Shown: one piece after another, positions 38,998-48,520 of the stretch
How positions within the stretch are numbered: position 1 is the stretch's first letter
How the letters are laid out: each line of letters starts with the position of its first letter
Assembly: GCA_003215635.1 (NCBI GenBank)
Contig: QCKC01000007.1
Span: 1 to 64,000 of the forward strand
Length of the DNA stretch: 64,000 bases
Source of the DNA: Prochlorococcus sp. AG-409-J19
Lineage (GTDB): Bacteria > Cyanobacteriota > Cyanobacteriia > PCC-6307 > Cyanobiaceae
Reading direction: 5' to 3'
Program-made: the position numbers and the translations under genes
Notes under the pieces: generated by a model
Told to the model about the DNA's origin: nothing
What the model saw: the letters and a program-made list of their open reading frames with translations, nothing else
The model's database searches: none

Positions 38998-40392
38998 ATG
39001 TCTTCGCTTGCACGCTCCAATGAAACCATTGCAGCAATTGCTACTGCTATAGCTCCTGGGCAAGGAGGGATTGCAATTGTAAGGATTTCAGGTCCTGTAG
39101 CAGAACAAATAGCAAAGGAGGTAGTCACTATCCCTGGGAATCAAACCTGGGAAAGCCACCATATACTTTATGGTTACATTCTCAATCAAGAAACAAAGCA
39201 AAAAATTGACGAAGTCCTAGTGCTAATAATGCAAGCTCCAAGAAGCTTTACTGGTGAAGATGTTGTAGAGATTCACTGCCATGGTGGCTTAGTAGTTGTT
39301 CAAGAAGTACTGGAACAACTACTTGAACGTAATGGGGTCAGGCTTGCCCTGCCTGGCGAGTTTAGTGAACGTGCAGTTATGAATGGTCGATTAGGACTAA
39401 CTCAAGCAGAATCAATTAGTGAATTAATTGGATCCAGAAGCCGCAAAGCCGCTCAAATTGCAATATCTGGACTGGATGGCGGAATACAGCATCAAATCAA
39501 TACGCTTCGCCATAGATTATTAGATCAATTAAGTGAAATAGAAGCACGAATCGATTTCGAAGATGAGCTGCCAATTCTTGATCAGAAAAAATTATTAAAT
39601 GAAACTATTCAAATAAAAAATGAACTTTCAAAATTAGTATATGATGCAAAACTAGGGGAAATACTAAGAAGAGGGTTAAGAATAGCTATTATAGGCAGAC
39701 CCAATGTTGGCAAAAGTTCCCTACTAAATCAAATCAGTCGCAGAGAACGTGCAATCGTGACAGATATTCCAGGTACAACAAGAGATTTACTTGAAAGTGA
39801 GGTTATTCTAAGTGGAGTACCAATAACTCTAATTGATACTGCAGGAATTAGAAAATCAACAAATAAAGTTGAACAAATTGGGATAAACAAAAGCCATGAA
39901 GCAATTCAGGGAGCTGATGCCGTTATATTAATTTTTGATTTAGTAAAGGGATGGAGTAAAGAAGATAATAGTATTCTTTCAGAAATACCTAAAGACATTC
40001 CAAAGTTAATTATTGGGAATAAAGCCGATCTTCTAAATCATCATCAAAGAAATCTTCTTACAAAAAATATAAATTGCAAAATAACTCCTTTAGAAATGAG
40101 TGCTTTAACTGGGCAAGGGTTGTCAGATGTTATCCAACACCTGTTACAACTCTGTAAAGCAAGTGGGACAGAAGGATTGTTAATGGCTCTTAACGAGCGT
40201 CAAAGAGATCTGGCTTCCGCCGCAATTAAATCACTAGAAAGGACTGAAGAAGTTGCAAAGCAAAATTTACCGTGGGATTTTTGGACCATTGACTTAAGAG
40301 AAGCCATAATCATTTTGGGTGAAATCACAGGAGAAGAGATCACAGAAGATTTACTAGGCAAAATTTTTTCTCGTTTTTGTATTGGTAAATAA
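38998..40392 (+). CDS. mnmE: tRNA modification GTPase MnmE
   Basis: MnmE with MnmG (not in this window) adds the cmnm5 group to wobble uridine-34 in several tRNAs. The folate-binding N-domain begins TIAAIATAIAPGQGGIAIVRISG. The inserted G domain has GRPNVGKSSLLN, DIPGTTRD and GNKADLL. The C-terminal FCIGK carries the conserved catalytic Cys. ATG 38998 is preferred over the preceding TTG. Length (464) is normal. Confidence 0.97.
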   Translation: MSSLARSNETIAAIATAIAPGQGGIAIVRISGPVAEQIAKEVVTIPGNQTWESHHILYGYILNQETKQKIDEVLVLIMQAPRSFTGEDVVEIHCHGGLVVVQEVLEQLLERNGVRLALPGEFSERAVMNGRLGLTQAESISELIGSRSRKAAQIAISGLDGGIQHQINTLRHRLLDQLSEIEARIDFEDELPILDQKKLLNETIQIKNELSKLVYDAKLGEILRRGLRIAIIGRPNVGKSSLLNQISRRERAIVTDIPGTTRDLLESEVILSGVPITLIDTAGIRKSTNKVEQIGINKSHEAIQGADAVILIFDLVKGWSKEDNSILSEIPKDIPKLIIGNKADLLNHHQRNLLTKNINCKITPLEMSALTGQGLSDVIQHLLQLCKASGTEGLLMALNERQRDLASAAIKSLERTEEVAKQNLPWDFWTIDLREAIIILGEITGEEITEDLLGKIFSRFCIGK

Positions 40393-40464
40393 GTCGATGC
40401 TTATTTGGATTGAACAACTTCTCTTCATAGGCTCATATAAAAGTCCCTTTATAAACCCATTCTC

Positions 40465-41358
40465 GTGAATCCATTTTTACCTTCTCTGAATCATCTGTTA
40501 GACATCTGGCTCAATGAAGATATAGGTAGAGGAGACCTCTCATCACCAGCTATTAAAAACTGTGTTAGATCAGCCCATTGGATTGCCAAAAAACCAGGGG
40601 TTTTTTGTGGTGGACCTTTAGTCAAGGAAATCTTCAAACGTTTGGATCCATCCGTCGATGTTCATCTGCTAATGAAGGAAGGTGAGAGTTGTTGCCAAAA
40701 TCAGCGTCTAATTGAGTTAGAAGGGTCAGCTCAAACACTTTTGTTAGCAGAGAGAACAGCCTTGAATATCGTTATGCATTTATCAGGAATAGCTACTGCG
40801 ACATCACATTTAGTTAAAGAGCTAGAAGGTACTGGCGTAAAGCTTGCAGATACACGAAAAACAACCCCAGGGCTTCGGGTATTGGAGAAATATGCTGTTC
40901 GTTGTGGTGGAGGACTCAACCATAGATTAGGACTGGACGACACTGCAATGCTGAAAGAAAATCACCTCGCTTGGTCTGAAAATATTCAAATTGCATTAGA
41001 TGCCATTCGTGCACAAGCTCCTTGGCCATCAAGAATAATAGTGGAAGCAGAAACAGCAGAACAAGCCAAAGAAGCAGTAATCGCAGGGGCAGATGGAGTC
41101 CTCCTAGATGAGATACCTGCCGAGAAACTCCATAAACTTGTACCTCAGTTGCGACAATTAGCACAATCGAATAAGAACAATCAAAAATCACGCCAAATTA
41201 TCATTGAAGCCTCGGGTGTAGATGCAACTGATTTAAAAGCTTTTGCTTCTACAGGAGTTGACTTGATTTCAACAAGTGCACCTATTACTCGAAGTCATTG
41301 GCTAGACATCAGTATGCGTTTCGAAGCAGCTTCCTATAAACCCAAGACCCCATGCTAA
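40465..41358 (+). CDS. nadC: Nicotinate-nucleotide pyrophosphorylase (quinolinate phosphoribosyltransferase)
   Basis: NadC converts quinolinate and PRPP to nicotinate mononucleotide in NAD synthesis. Signature segments are [12 protein letters not shown] near the start, [20 protein letters not shown], the substrate-binding [22 protein letters not shown] and [16 protein letters not shown], and the C-terminal [18 protein letters not shown]. The start is GTG 40465. Its last codons overlap argS by 7 bases. Confidence 0.95.
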   Translation: MNPFLPSLNHLLDIWLNEDIGRGDLSSPAIKNCVRSAHWIAKKPGVFCGGPLVKEIFKRLDPSVDVHLLMKEGESCCQNQRLIELEGSAQTLLLAERTALNIVMHLSGIATATSHLVKELEGTGVKLADTRKTTPGLRVLEKYAVRCGGGLNHRLGLDDTAMLKENHLAWSENIQIALDAIRAQAPWPSRIIVEAETAEQAKEAVIAGADGVLLDEIPAEKLHKLVPQLRQLAQSNKNNQKSRQIIIEASGVDATDLKAFASTGVDLISTSAPITRSHWLDISMRFEAASYKPKTPC

Positions 41359-43163
41359 GCCTCTCTCATAATCTAAAAAATCAACTGCAAGAAGCTCTAG
41401 AGAAAGCGTTTCCTGAAGCGGTAGCATCTGCAAAAAAATCCGACTCCCCATTAGAAGCAACATTAGTAGCCACAGGCAAAGAAGAATTTGGTGATTTCCA
41501 AGTCAATAGTTGTTTTCAACTTGCAAAAACTCTCAGAAAATCTCCACGCGACATAGCTCTAGAGATAGTTAAATATTTAAATATGGACCCTGATTTCTCA
41601 GAAATGTGTGATCCTCCTAAAATTGCAGGGCCAGGATTTATTAATATAACCATATCTAAAGATCAACTAATAAAAGAAATACGTTCTCGTCTAACAGATA
41701 AACGTCTAGGTATACCCTTCGAAGATTCATCGAAGGATATCGAAAAGTTGAAGCCAGTAATTATTGACTTTTCAAGTCCTAATATTGCAAAGGAAATGCA
41801 TGTAGGTCATCTTCGATCAACAATTATAGGAGATTCACTTGCTAGAATATTTGAATTTCGCGGATATAAAGTTCTTCGCCTTAACCATGTGGGAGATTGG
41901 GGAACACAATTTGGCATGTTAATAAGTCATCTCAAAGAAGTCGCTCCAGAAGCCTTAACTGATCCCAACGCCTTTGAAATCAGTGATTTAGTGAAGTTTT
42001 ATAAGGAAGCAAAAAAACGTTTTGATGAAGATGAAAACTTCCAAGACATTTCCCGCAAAGAAGTTATCAAGCTACAAAATAAAGATATTGAATCACTAAA
42101 TGCATGGAATTTATTATGCGAACAATCAAGAAGAGAATTCGAAAAAATATATGAACGATTAGATATAAATATTCAAGAACGCGGGGAATCATTTTACAAT
42201 CCTTTTTTAAAGCAGGTAATCAATGACTTAGAAAAAGATAAGTTATTAGTAACTGATGATGGTGCCAAATGTATTTTCCTTGTAGACAAAGATCAAAATC
42301 AGAATAATTTACCTCCAGTTATTGTTCAAAAAAGGGATGGAGGTTTTAATTATGCAACTACTGATCTTGCTGCGATAAGGTATAGGTTCAGAAATTCCCC
42401 TGAAGGAGATGGCGCATCTCGTCTAATATATGTAACAGATTCTGGGCAATCAAGCCATTTTAATGGAGTCTTCCAAGTAGCAAAAAGGGCTGAATGGATT
42501 CCAAAAGGTTGTCGAATGGAACATGTACCATTTGGACTCGTTCTAGGAGAAGATGGTAAAAAATTAAAAACACGTTCTGGAGAGACAATTAAGCTTAGCG
42601 ATCTCCTTGACGAAGCCATAAAAAAAGCAAAGTCCGATATAAGACAAAGACTTCAGAAAGAAGAAAGAGAAGAAAGTGAGACTTTCATTGAAAAAGTAGG
42701 AAAGACAATAGGAATTGCAGCCGTTAAATATGCAGATCTAAGTCAAAATAGAACAACAGATTATCAATTTAGCTATAAAAAAATGCTCTCTTTGCAAGGG
42801 AATACAGCTCCTTATCTACTTTATGCAGTTGTACGCATTGCAGGGATCATACGAAAAGGAGATAATATACAAGTTTCTCTACGGGAGATTACATTTAATG
42901 AAGACAAAGAATGGTCTCTATTAAGACAAATACTTAAACTTGATGAGGTAATAATTGAGGTTGAAGAAGAATTATTGCCCAATCGTCTCTGCACCTATCT
43001 TTTTGAGCTGAGCCAAATTTTTAACAGATTCTACGATCAAATGCCTGTACTCAAAGCGGAAGAGCCTTATAGAAGCTCAAGATTAGTACTCTGCCGCCTT
43101 ACAGCAGATACATTAAAACTAGGATTAAGCCTGCTTGGAATCAACACACTAGAAAGGATGTAA
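41352..43163 (+). CDS. argS: Arginyl-tRNA synthetase
   Basis: ArgS charges tRNA-Arg (class I). It shows the N-terminal Add-1 domain (1-110), the HIGH-equivalent HVGH in [17 protein letters not shown], a KMSKS-equivalent region [17 protein letters not shown], and the anticodon-binding DALR C-terminal domain from about 475. 603 residues is standard. The start overlaps nadC, and the stop overlaps the hisC ATG in TAATG, suggesting a coupled nadC-argS-hisC unit. Confidence 0.98.
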   Translation: MLSLSHNLKNQLQEALEKAFPEAVASAKKSDSPLEATLVATGKEEFGDFQVNSCFQLAKTLRKSPRDIALEIVKYLNMDPDFSEMCDPPKIAGPGFINITISKDQLIKEIRSRLTDKRLGIPFEDSSKDIEKLKPVIIDFSSPNIAKEMHVGHLRSTIIGDSLARIFEFRGYKVLRLNHVGDWGTQFGMLISHLKEVAPEALTDPNAFEISDLVKFYKEAKKRFDEDENFQDISRKEVIKLQNKDIESLNAWNLLCEQSRREFEKIYERLDINIQERGESFYNPFLKQVINDLEKDKLLVTDDGAKCIFLVDKDQNQNNLPPVIVQKRDGGFNYATTDLAAIRYRFRNSPEGDGASRLIYVTDSGQSSHFNGVFQVAKRAEWIPKGCRMEHVPFGLVLGEDGKKLKTRSGETIKLSDLLDEAIKKAKSDIRQRLQKEEREESETFIEKVGKTIGIAAVKYADLSQNRTTDYQFSYKKMLSLQGNTAPYLLYAVVRIAGIIRKGDNIQVSLREITFNEDKEWSLLRQILKLDEVIIEVEEELLPNRLCTYLFELSQIFNRFYDQMPVLKAEEPYRSSRLVLCRLTADTLKLGLSLLGINTLERM

Positions 43164-44287
43164 TGGCTGAGGAGTATCGACAAGGTTTTTCACAAGGACC
43201 ACTGCCTCGGGAAGAAGTCCAGGCCATGAAAGGATATTCTGCACCTCTAGAGGGGCGTAGAAATCTTTTAAGGCTTGATTTCAACGAAAACACAATTGGG
43301 CCAAGCCCACATGTTCTTAATGCATTAAAAAACTTTCCTTCAAATGAAATTTCAATATACCCAGAATATGAAGGTCTTAAAGAAGCGGTAATTGTCAACC
43401 TTAAAAAAAGGCATCTAGGGCTTGAACTACAAACTTCCCAAGTAGGGTTATTCAATGGAGCAGATGCCGCAATTCACGCAATTTTTCAATCATATGGAGT
43501 CAAAGGAGATAAATTTGTAACAACCATTCCGACTTTTGGCTATTACACGCCATGTGCACAAATGCAGGGAATGGAAATACTAAATATTCCATATGAAGGG
43601 AAAAGTTTTGATTTTCCTCTAGAAGAAATATTAAAAACACTAAAAAGATATAATCCCAAAATAATGATAATATGCAATCCAAATAATCCTACAGGTACCA
43701 TAACCAACTCAGAGGATATTATTCAGATCGCAAATTCATCCCCTGATAGTCTAATTGTAATAGATGAGCTATATGAAGCATTTGGAGAGGATAGTGTAAT
43801 GCCAGTAGTTAATTTTAATGAGACACCAAATCTTCTTGTAATTCAATCTCTTTCCAAAACCGCAGGCCTGGCAGGTTTACGGATTGGCTTTTCCATTGGC
43901 AGTGAAAAAGTAATAAGTAATATCAAACGAGTCACTGGTCCTTATGACATAAATAGCTTTGCAGTAAGAGCAGCATATGCGGCTCTAGAAGATCAAGATT
44001 TCATTGATAAATATATAGAAGAGGTCTTAGAAGCAAGAGAATGGATTTCAGCCAAGCTAATCCGCAATTCAGTTCCTCATAATATAAATGGAGGCAACTA
44101 TATGCTGATTTGGCCTAATAAATCCCCAAACTTAATTGCTAAGTATCTAAAAGAGAATGGGATACTAATACGAGACATGAGCAATCAGAAATATATAGAG
44201 GGGTCAATAAGAGTAACCATTGGTACAAAAACTCAAATGCAACAATTCTGGGAAGTATTTTCAAGAATAGAAAGTCTATCTTATTAA
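43163..44287 (+). CDS. hisC: Histidinol-phosphate aminotransferase
   Basis: HisC forms histidinol phosphate from imidazole acetol phosphate and glutamate. It has LLRLDFNENTIGPSP, YPEYEGLKEAV, NPNNPTGTI (PLP contact), IDELYEAFG and the Schiff-base Lys in SLSKTAGLAGLRIGF. 374 residues fits. The start overlaps the argS stop. A broader aromatic or other aminotransferase activity cannot be excluded, but the N-terminal LDFNEN and neighbours favour HisC. Confidence 0.88.
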   Translation: MAEEYRQGFSQGPLPREEVQAMKGYSAPLEGRRNLLRLDFNENTIGPSPHVLNALKNFPSNEISIYPEYEGLKEAVIVNLKKRHLGLELQTSQVGLFNGADAAIHAIFQSYGVKGDKFVTTIPTFGYYTPCAQMQGMEILNIPYEGKSFDFPLEEILKTLKRYNPKIMIICNPNNPTGTITNSEDIIQIANSSPDSLIVIDELYEAFGEDSVMPVVNFNETPNLLVIQSLSKTAGLAGLRIGFSIGSEKVISNIKRVTGPYDINSFAVRAAYAALEDQDFIDKYIEEVLEAREWISAKLIRNSVPHNINGGNYMLIWPNKSPNLIAKYLKENGILIRDMSNQKYIEGSIRVTIGTKTQMQQFWEVFSRIESLSY

Positions 44288-44337
44288 TCAGCGCAAAACT
44301 TCTCTTACTATCTCATCGCCAAGATTATTCAGAATAT

Positions 44338-44970
44338 TTAGATTTTTCCCACCTCGCGAACCTTTGTTCCGAGCATTGCCTCCAGAAACTCTGTTTAATC
44401 CCAATTCATAGGCTTCTCACCGCTCACATATTGCACTGGGATTACCCTTTTTGGATTTAACTTTCTAACAACAATTGCAGCTTCTTTTCCATTAAAAGCC
44501 TAGGCTCCACCAATAACAGTAATAATCAAAATATCCGGAAAAGAATAACCCAATCAATCCCAGTTAAAGGAACTAACTGCCTACGAGGTGCACAAACTGA
44601 AGATCAACTTGTTCCAAATACAAAAGGTAATTTGCCCAAACCGTCTTCCACCAAATAGATTATGTGGTGCAGAGAAGGCATCGATGTTTATTTGATCAAA
44701 ACTAGAAGAAACTGGTTGTAGAAGAAATTTTCCTCAGGCCACACGAGATGATTCATCTACGAGTTCTGCACTTGCCAAAATTAAATCAACACTTAGCTTT
44801 AGTTCTTCCAACGCTGATTCAAAACCAACAGCCTTAAAGAGACTAATAAGAATAGATTTAGCATATCCTTTTATTAACAGAAGACTATAGAGAAAATTAA
44901 AAATTAAACACCATCCACGAAAGCCATAACTAGAGAAAAAACCAATTCCCAAGAAAGAAAAGACTGGCAA
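44338..44970 (-). pseudogene. Decayed metallo-beta-lactamase-fold hydrolase gene
   Basis: The 760-base gap between hisC and pabA has a single minus-strand frame that still spells an MBL-fold protein but is broken by stops at 44734-44736, 44581-44583, 44554-44556, 44500-44502 and 44395-44397. Readable remnants include SSYGFRGWCLIFNF near the start, FKAVGFESALEEL, NIDAFSAPHNLFGGRRFGQ, FPDILIITVIGG and FNGKEAAIVVRKLNPKRVIP followed by VQYVSGEKP. The last matches the usual PDxxxxPIGG...EAAxxVxxLxPxxVIPxHY end of the fold. The metal-binding HxHxDH region is missing, so part has been deleted. It would have followed pabA in the same operon. Confidence 0.65.
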
Positions 44971-45047
44971 GTATATAGATAAACCAAAGGATAATTACAA
45001 TCTAGAAAGCATAATTAAAAACTATTTCCAGTAAAATAATATTGTTC

Positions 45048-45644
45048 TTAGAATGATTGTGCAATACTTGCAAAATTAGCAAGCAATTGATGACCAGCCT
45101 CAGTTAAAACACTTTCAGGGTGGAATTGAACACCTTGAATATGACTATAAGATCGATGTCGTAAGCCCATAATAGTGCCATCTTCCAACCACGCAGTAAC
45201 TTCAAAACAAGCAGGGAGAGTCTCTCTTTCTACTATCAAGCTATGGTATCTAGTAGCAACAAGTGGTTCTGGAAGATTCTCAAAAATTCCTAATTTATTA
45301 TGAAGTATTGGGGATGTCTTACCATGCATTAATTCATGCGCTCTAATAATTCTACCTCCATAAGACTGAGCTAACGCTTGGTGACCAAGACAAACTCCTA
45401 GGGTAGGGATATTGGGTGATATTTCTTTAAATACTTCCAAACAAATGCCTGATTGATCAGGGTTTCCTGGGCCAGGGGAAACGATAATTGCGGAAGGTTT
45501 CAGAGAGTATATTTCATCTAAAGTAATTTGATCATTGCGCTTTACTATTACTTCATTTGCTACTTCATATTGAGAGGGCAATTCCCCCAAGTATTGGACT
45601 AAATTAAAAGTAAAGCTGTCGTAATTGTCAATTACTAAAAACAT
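45048..45644 (-). CDS. pabA: Glutamine amidotransferase of anthranilate/aminodeoxychorismate synthase
   Basis: This subunit releases ammonia from glutamine for chorismate amination, in tryptophan or folate synthesis. Class-I triad residues are visible: Cys in LGVCLGHQALAQ, and His and Glu in GVQFHPESVLT. The N-terminus MFLVIDNYDSFTFNLVQYLGE is the TrpG/PabA signature. Which chorismate partner (TrpE or PabB) it serves cannot be told from sequence alone; cyanobacteria may use one for both. It is fifth in the prfB operon. Confidence 0.93.
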   Translation of the reverse strand: MFLVIDNYDSFTFNLVQYLGELPSQYEVANEVIVKRNDQITLDEIYSLKPSAIIVSPGPGNPDQSGICLEVFKEISPNIPTLGVCLGHQALAQSYGGRIIRAHELMHGKTSPILHNKLGIFENLPEPLVATRYHSLIVERETLPACFEVTAWLEDGTIMGLRHRSYSHIQGVQFHPESVLTEAGHQLLANFASIAQSF

Positions 45645-45657
45645 ATCTAGAGAAGAG

Positions 45658-46113
45658 TTAGAGGCCTAGTTTTTGAAGCAAATTTGGTAAAATAATAAAC
45701 CCTCCAATCAGCAAAGAACTAAATGAAGCAACTAATACAGATGCTGCTGCACAATCCTTTGCTATACGCGCAAGAGGATGAAAAGCTCTACCAACTGTCA
45801 AATCTACAACAGCTTCAATAGAAGTATTTAATAATTCGAGAATCAAAACCGCTGCTATAGTCAAAACTAATATCGCAAGCTGATTCAAACTTAAGTCAAT
45901 CCATAGGCCTATGAGCAACGCGAAAGTAGAAATAAAAATATGTATACGAAAGTTACGCTGACTCTTAAAGGTGTAGAGAAAACCTTTAGCTGCGTAACGA
46001 AAACTCGCGGGCAAGTCAGCAGAATTTCTCCATGCATATTCGGATCCCCTATCCTCTTCAGGAAGGACTTCCAATCCTTCATCTTCAAATGTATTATTTT
46101 GAGTAGCAGCCAT
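45658..46113 (-). CDS. dgkA: Diacylglycerol/undecaprenol kinase (DgkA family)
   Basis: Small integral-membrane kinases of this family phosphorylate diacylglycerol or, in Gram-positives, undecaprenol. The catalytic/binding region reads NFRIHIFISTFALLIG and ILELLNTSIEAVVDLTVGRAFHPLARIAKDCAAASV with the conserved Glu-Asn-Thr-x-x-Glu and Asp. Three membrane helices are seen, after a 40-residue acidic N-terminal extension. ATG 46113 is preferred over TTG 46134. It lies between ybeY and pabA with short gaps. Confidence 0.92.
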   Translation of the reverse strand: MAATQNNTFEDEGLEVLPEEDRGSEYAWRNSADLPASFRYAAKGFLYTFKSQRNFRIHIFISTFALLIGLWIDLSLNQLAILVLTIAAVLILELLNTSIEAVVDLTVGRAFHPLARIAKDCAAASVLVASFSSLLIGGFIILPNLLQKLGL

Positions 46114-46154
46114 TTTTAATTCTGGCACTTTCAAGAATATATTTAATATTACCG

Positions 46155-46697
46155 TTAATTTGGAATATTTAGTAGTCGATTCTGAAAAAAAAGCATTTGA
46201 TTCAAACCTTCCTCTGTCTTATGCGTCCAACCTAACAAATGCAAAAGTCCATGGCTAACCAACCATCGCAATTCATGAATGAGCTCATGCTTATGATCCA
46301 AGGCTTGCATTTTAGCCATTGGAACAGAAACAATTATGTCTCCAAGCTCCAAGAAATCATGATCAGGTAAAGGCATATTTTCGCTTATAGCAGGAAAGGA
46401 CAAAACATCCGTCTTCTGGGATTTATTACGCCATAAAGTATTCAACTCTGTAATTCTTTTATCGTCAGTCAACTCAAGGCCCATACTTATACCTGAGGCT
46501 TTACTCACTAGATCTGGGGAAAGAATTTTATTATCATTCCGAACAATTTGAATCCAATTGGTCAAGTCTCGATGCCAAACATCAGCTGAGGTTAATCTAT
46601 CTTTAAGTGAAGAATTTATCTCAATTAAATCTAGATAACTTTCAAATCCCCGAAAAGAAAGATCCAATTCTAGCTTTACTACAGAATCTTTTTGCAT
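46155..46697 (-). CDS. ybeY: YbeY endoribonuclease (16S rRNA maturation)
   Basis: YbeY is a zinc-dependent RNase acting in 16S rRNA 3' processing and ribosome quality control. The signature SHGLLHLLGWTHKTEE has the two His of the HGxLHLxGxxH motif. The common terminal Asp-His is Thr-His here, as in many cyanobacteria, and the third His comes in TH. Upstream ELTDDKRITELNTLWRNKSQKTDVLSFP is typical. 180 residues. It is third in the prfB operon; ybeY followed by dgkA is a widespread order. Confidence 0.92.
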   Translation of the reverse strand: MQKDSVVKLELDLSFRGFESYLDLIEINSSLKDRLTSADVWHRDLTNWIQIVRNDNKILSPDLVSKASGISMGLELTDDKRITELNTLWRNKSQKTDVLSFPAISENMPLPDHDFLELGDIIVSVPMAKMQALDHKHELIHELRWLVSHGLLHLLGWTHKTEEGLNQMLFFQNRLLNIPN

Positions 46698-46702
46698 ATC
46701 AA

Positions 46703-46894
46703 TTAATTAGGTAGATTAGGCCTCCCAATACAAGCAACTATAAGGATAAATCCTATAAAGCCTATTGCTGTGATTGCAAAATGAGAAAGGCTCTGATTTC
46801 CCTTCCTAACCATATTTCTCATTGCCATCTTAACAAAGCTAGGCGGAGGTGTTTTCTTATTTTGAGTGTCCTTAGTAATCTGTTTTTTAGTCAT
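46703..46894 (-). CDS. DUF3285 small membrane protein
   Basis: The 63-residue protein has PPPSFVKMAMRNMVRKGNQSLSHFA followed by one membrane segment (ITAIGFIGFILIVACIG), which is the DUF3285 pattern seen in cyanobacteria. The function is unknown. It sits 9 bases after prfB and 5 bases before ybeY in one operon, so a link to translation is possible but unproven. Confidence 0.85.
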   Translation of the reverse strand: MTKKQITKDTQNKKTPPPSFVKMAMRNMVRKGNQSLSHFAITAIGFIGFILIVACIGRPNLPN

Positions 46895-46903
46895 GAGATT
46901 TGA

Positions 46904-48041
46904 TTAAGAATCTGTCTCGGTGCCTGGAAGATCTGCACCTTGACGCAATAATGATTGAATAAATGGATCTAGATCGCCATTCATTACTGATTGAATATCT
47001 GTAGTCTCTTCTGATGTTCTGAGATCCTTAACCATTTGATATGGATGAAAAACATAATTGCGAATTTGATTACCCCATGCAGCTTCAACAATATCACCTC
47101 TTATATCTGCAATCTGAGCAGCACGTTGCTCCTGAGCAATAATCATTAATTTTGCTTTAAGTAAGGCCATAGCTTTTTCTTTATTTTGCAACTGTGATCT
47201 TTCTTGAGTGCACCGAACAGCTAAACCAGTTGGTATATGAAGAATTCGCACTGCAGTCTCTACCTTATTAACATTCTGACCACCTGCACCTCCAGAACGA
47301 CTCGTTGAAACTTCTAAGTCTTTATCTGGTATATCTAATTCAATTTCCTGATCTAAGTAAGGCATAACTTCAACACCGGCAAAACTTGTTTGACGCTTAG
47401 CATTAGCATTAAATGGTGAAATTCTTACTAATCTATGAGTACCTTTTTCATGCTGTAGATATCCATAAGCATAACGACCTTCTATCTCAATTGTTGCACT
47501 CTTAATACCTGCTTCCTCACCTTCCGAGATTTCATCAATATTAACTTTCATACCATGATCCTCGGCCCATCGGGTATACATTCTTAGGAGCATTTGAGCC
47601 CAATCCTGTGCATCTGTTCCACCTGCTCCTGCATTGATAGACAAAATCGCACTTTCTTTGTCATAAGTACCACTAAATAAACGCTCAAGTTCCCATCTAT
47701 TTAGATCCATTTTTAATTGTGCCAACCCAACTTGAGCTTCTAAAAGTATTTCTTCATCCGGATCAATCTCAAGCAGCTCAAGAGTTGCTCTCCCATCCTC
47801 AATTGCCTTGTGCCAATTAGACAGTTGACACAATTGAGCCTTAACCTCGTCTAGTAGCTGCATTTCCTTTTGCGCATTCCTTTGATCATTCCAAAAATCT
47901 GGTTGAGAAGCGCGATGCTCAAGATCTTGCTGCCGAGCATTTAAAGCGGGAACGTCAAAGACAGTCCTGAGCTTTGCTCAGGCGATCAGACAAAACTGAG
48001 AGATCCCGTTTAAAATCAGTGACGTCCAACAAAACTGGCAT
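46904..48041 (-). CDS. prfB: Peptide chain release factor 2, expressed by programmed +1 frameshift
   Basis: RF2 ends translation at UGA and UAA. The main frame shows the SPF tripeptide ([12 protein letters not shown]) that reads stop codons and GGQ ([11 protein letters not shown]) for peptide release, but opens internally at 47863. Upstream, ATG 48041 starts 28 codons ([19 protein letters not shown]...AQDCL) ending in CTT TGA C. A +1 shift there continues as [24 protein letters not shown] into the main frame, giving 378 residues. In-frame UGA at this point is the autoregulatory frameshift known from E. coli prfB. It is first in a minus-strand operon and diverges from grxC by 73 bases. Confidence 0.95.
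47954..47968 (-). promoter_or_regulatory. RF2 autoregulatory +1 frameshift site
   Basis: On the minus strand the site reads AGGA (47965-47968), CTGT, then CTT-TGA-C (47954-47960). The slippery CTT followed by an in-frame TGA and C is the conserved prfB signal, and AGGA four bases before it can serve as the internal Shine-Dalgarno that drives the shift. Low RF2 lets ribosomes pause at TGA and slip; high RF2 terminates the 28-residue peptide. Confidence 0.92.
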
Positions 48042-48114
48042 ATCAATACAACAGTTAATTAGAATATCAGCATGGAAGATTACTCAAGACCATTACAAAA
48101 TTCCGATCAAGCCA

Positions 48115-48378
48115 ATGGCCAAAGTTGAGATTTACACATGGCAATCTTGCCCTTTTTGCATTAGAGCCAAGCAATTGCTTGAACTTAAAGGTATCAAATA
48201 CATTGAACATTCAATTGATGGAGATCAAGTAGCAAGAGAATCAATGACTACTAGAGCTGGAGGAAGAAGAACAGTCCCGCAAATTTTCATAGACAACAAT
48301 GGGATTGGTGGCTGTGATGAACTTTATCAACTTGAGAAAAATCATCAGTTGGATGCTCTACTCAAAATAGACAATTGA
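48115..48378 (+). CDS. grxC: Glutaredoxin (GrxC type)
   Basis: The small disulfide reductase uses glutathione. MAKVEIYTWQSCPFCIRAKQLLELKG shows the dithiol CPFC active site, with TVPQIFIDNNGIGGCDEL supplying the cis-Pro and GSH-binding GGCD. ATG 48115 (87 residues) is chosen because upstream codons have no family match and run into the prfB leader. gshB follows 142 bases downstream on the same strand, linking glutathione synthesis and use. Confidence 0.96.
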   Translation: MAKVEIYTWQSCPFCIRAKQLLELKGIKYIEHSIDGDQVARESMTTRAGGRRTVPQIFIDNNGIGGCDELYQLEKNHQLDALLKIDN

Positions 48379-48520
48379 ACTCTTCTTACAAAAATAATTG
48401 ATTTTCATACCTCACTCAGAGAGTTAGATATATAAAAGCAATGTAAACAATATCATTGAATAGAAATAGAATTTAATCTGGTTTTTTATGGTACTTGCAT
48501 AAGTCAGAGGAAATGAAACT

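Noticed and set aside
44734-44970. 78-residue minus-strand hydrophobic ORF as a real small membrane protein
   Set aside because: Its frame continues past the TGA as recognisable MBL-fold sequence with more stops, so it is better explained as the first part of a pseudogene.
47974-48114. N-terminal extension of glutaredoxin
   Set aside because: These codons overlap the antisense of prfB and lack any glutaredoxin-like sequence; MAKVEIYTW is the family start.
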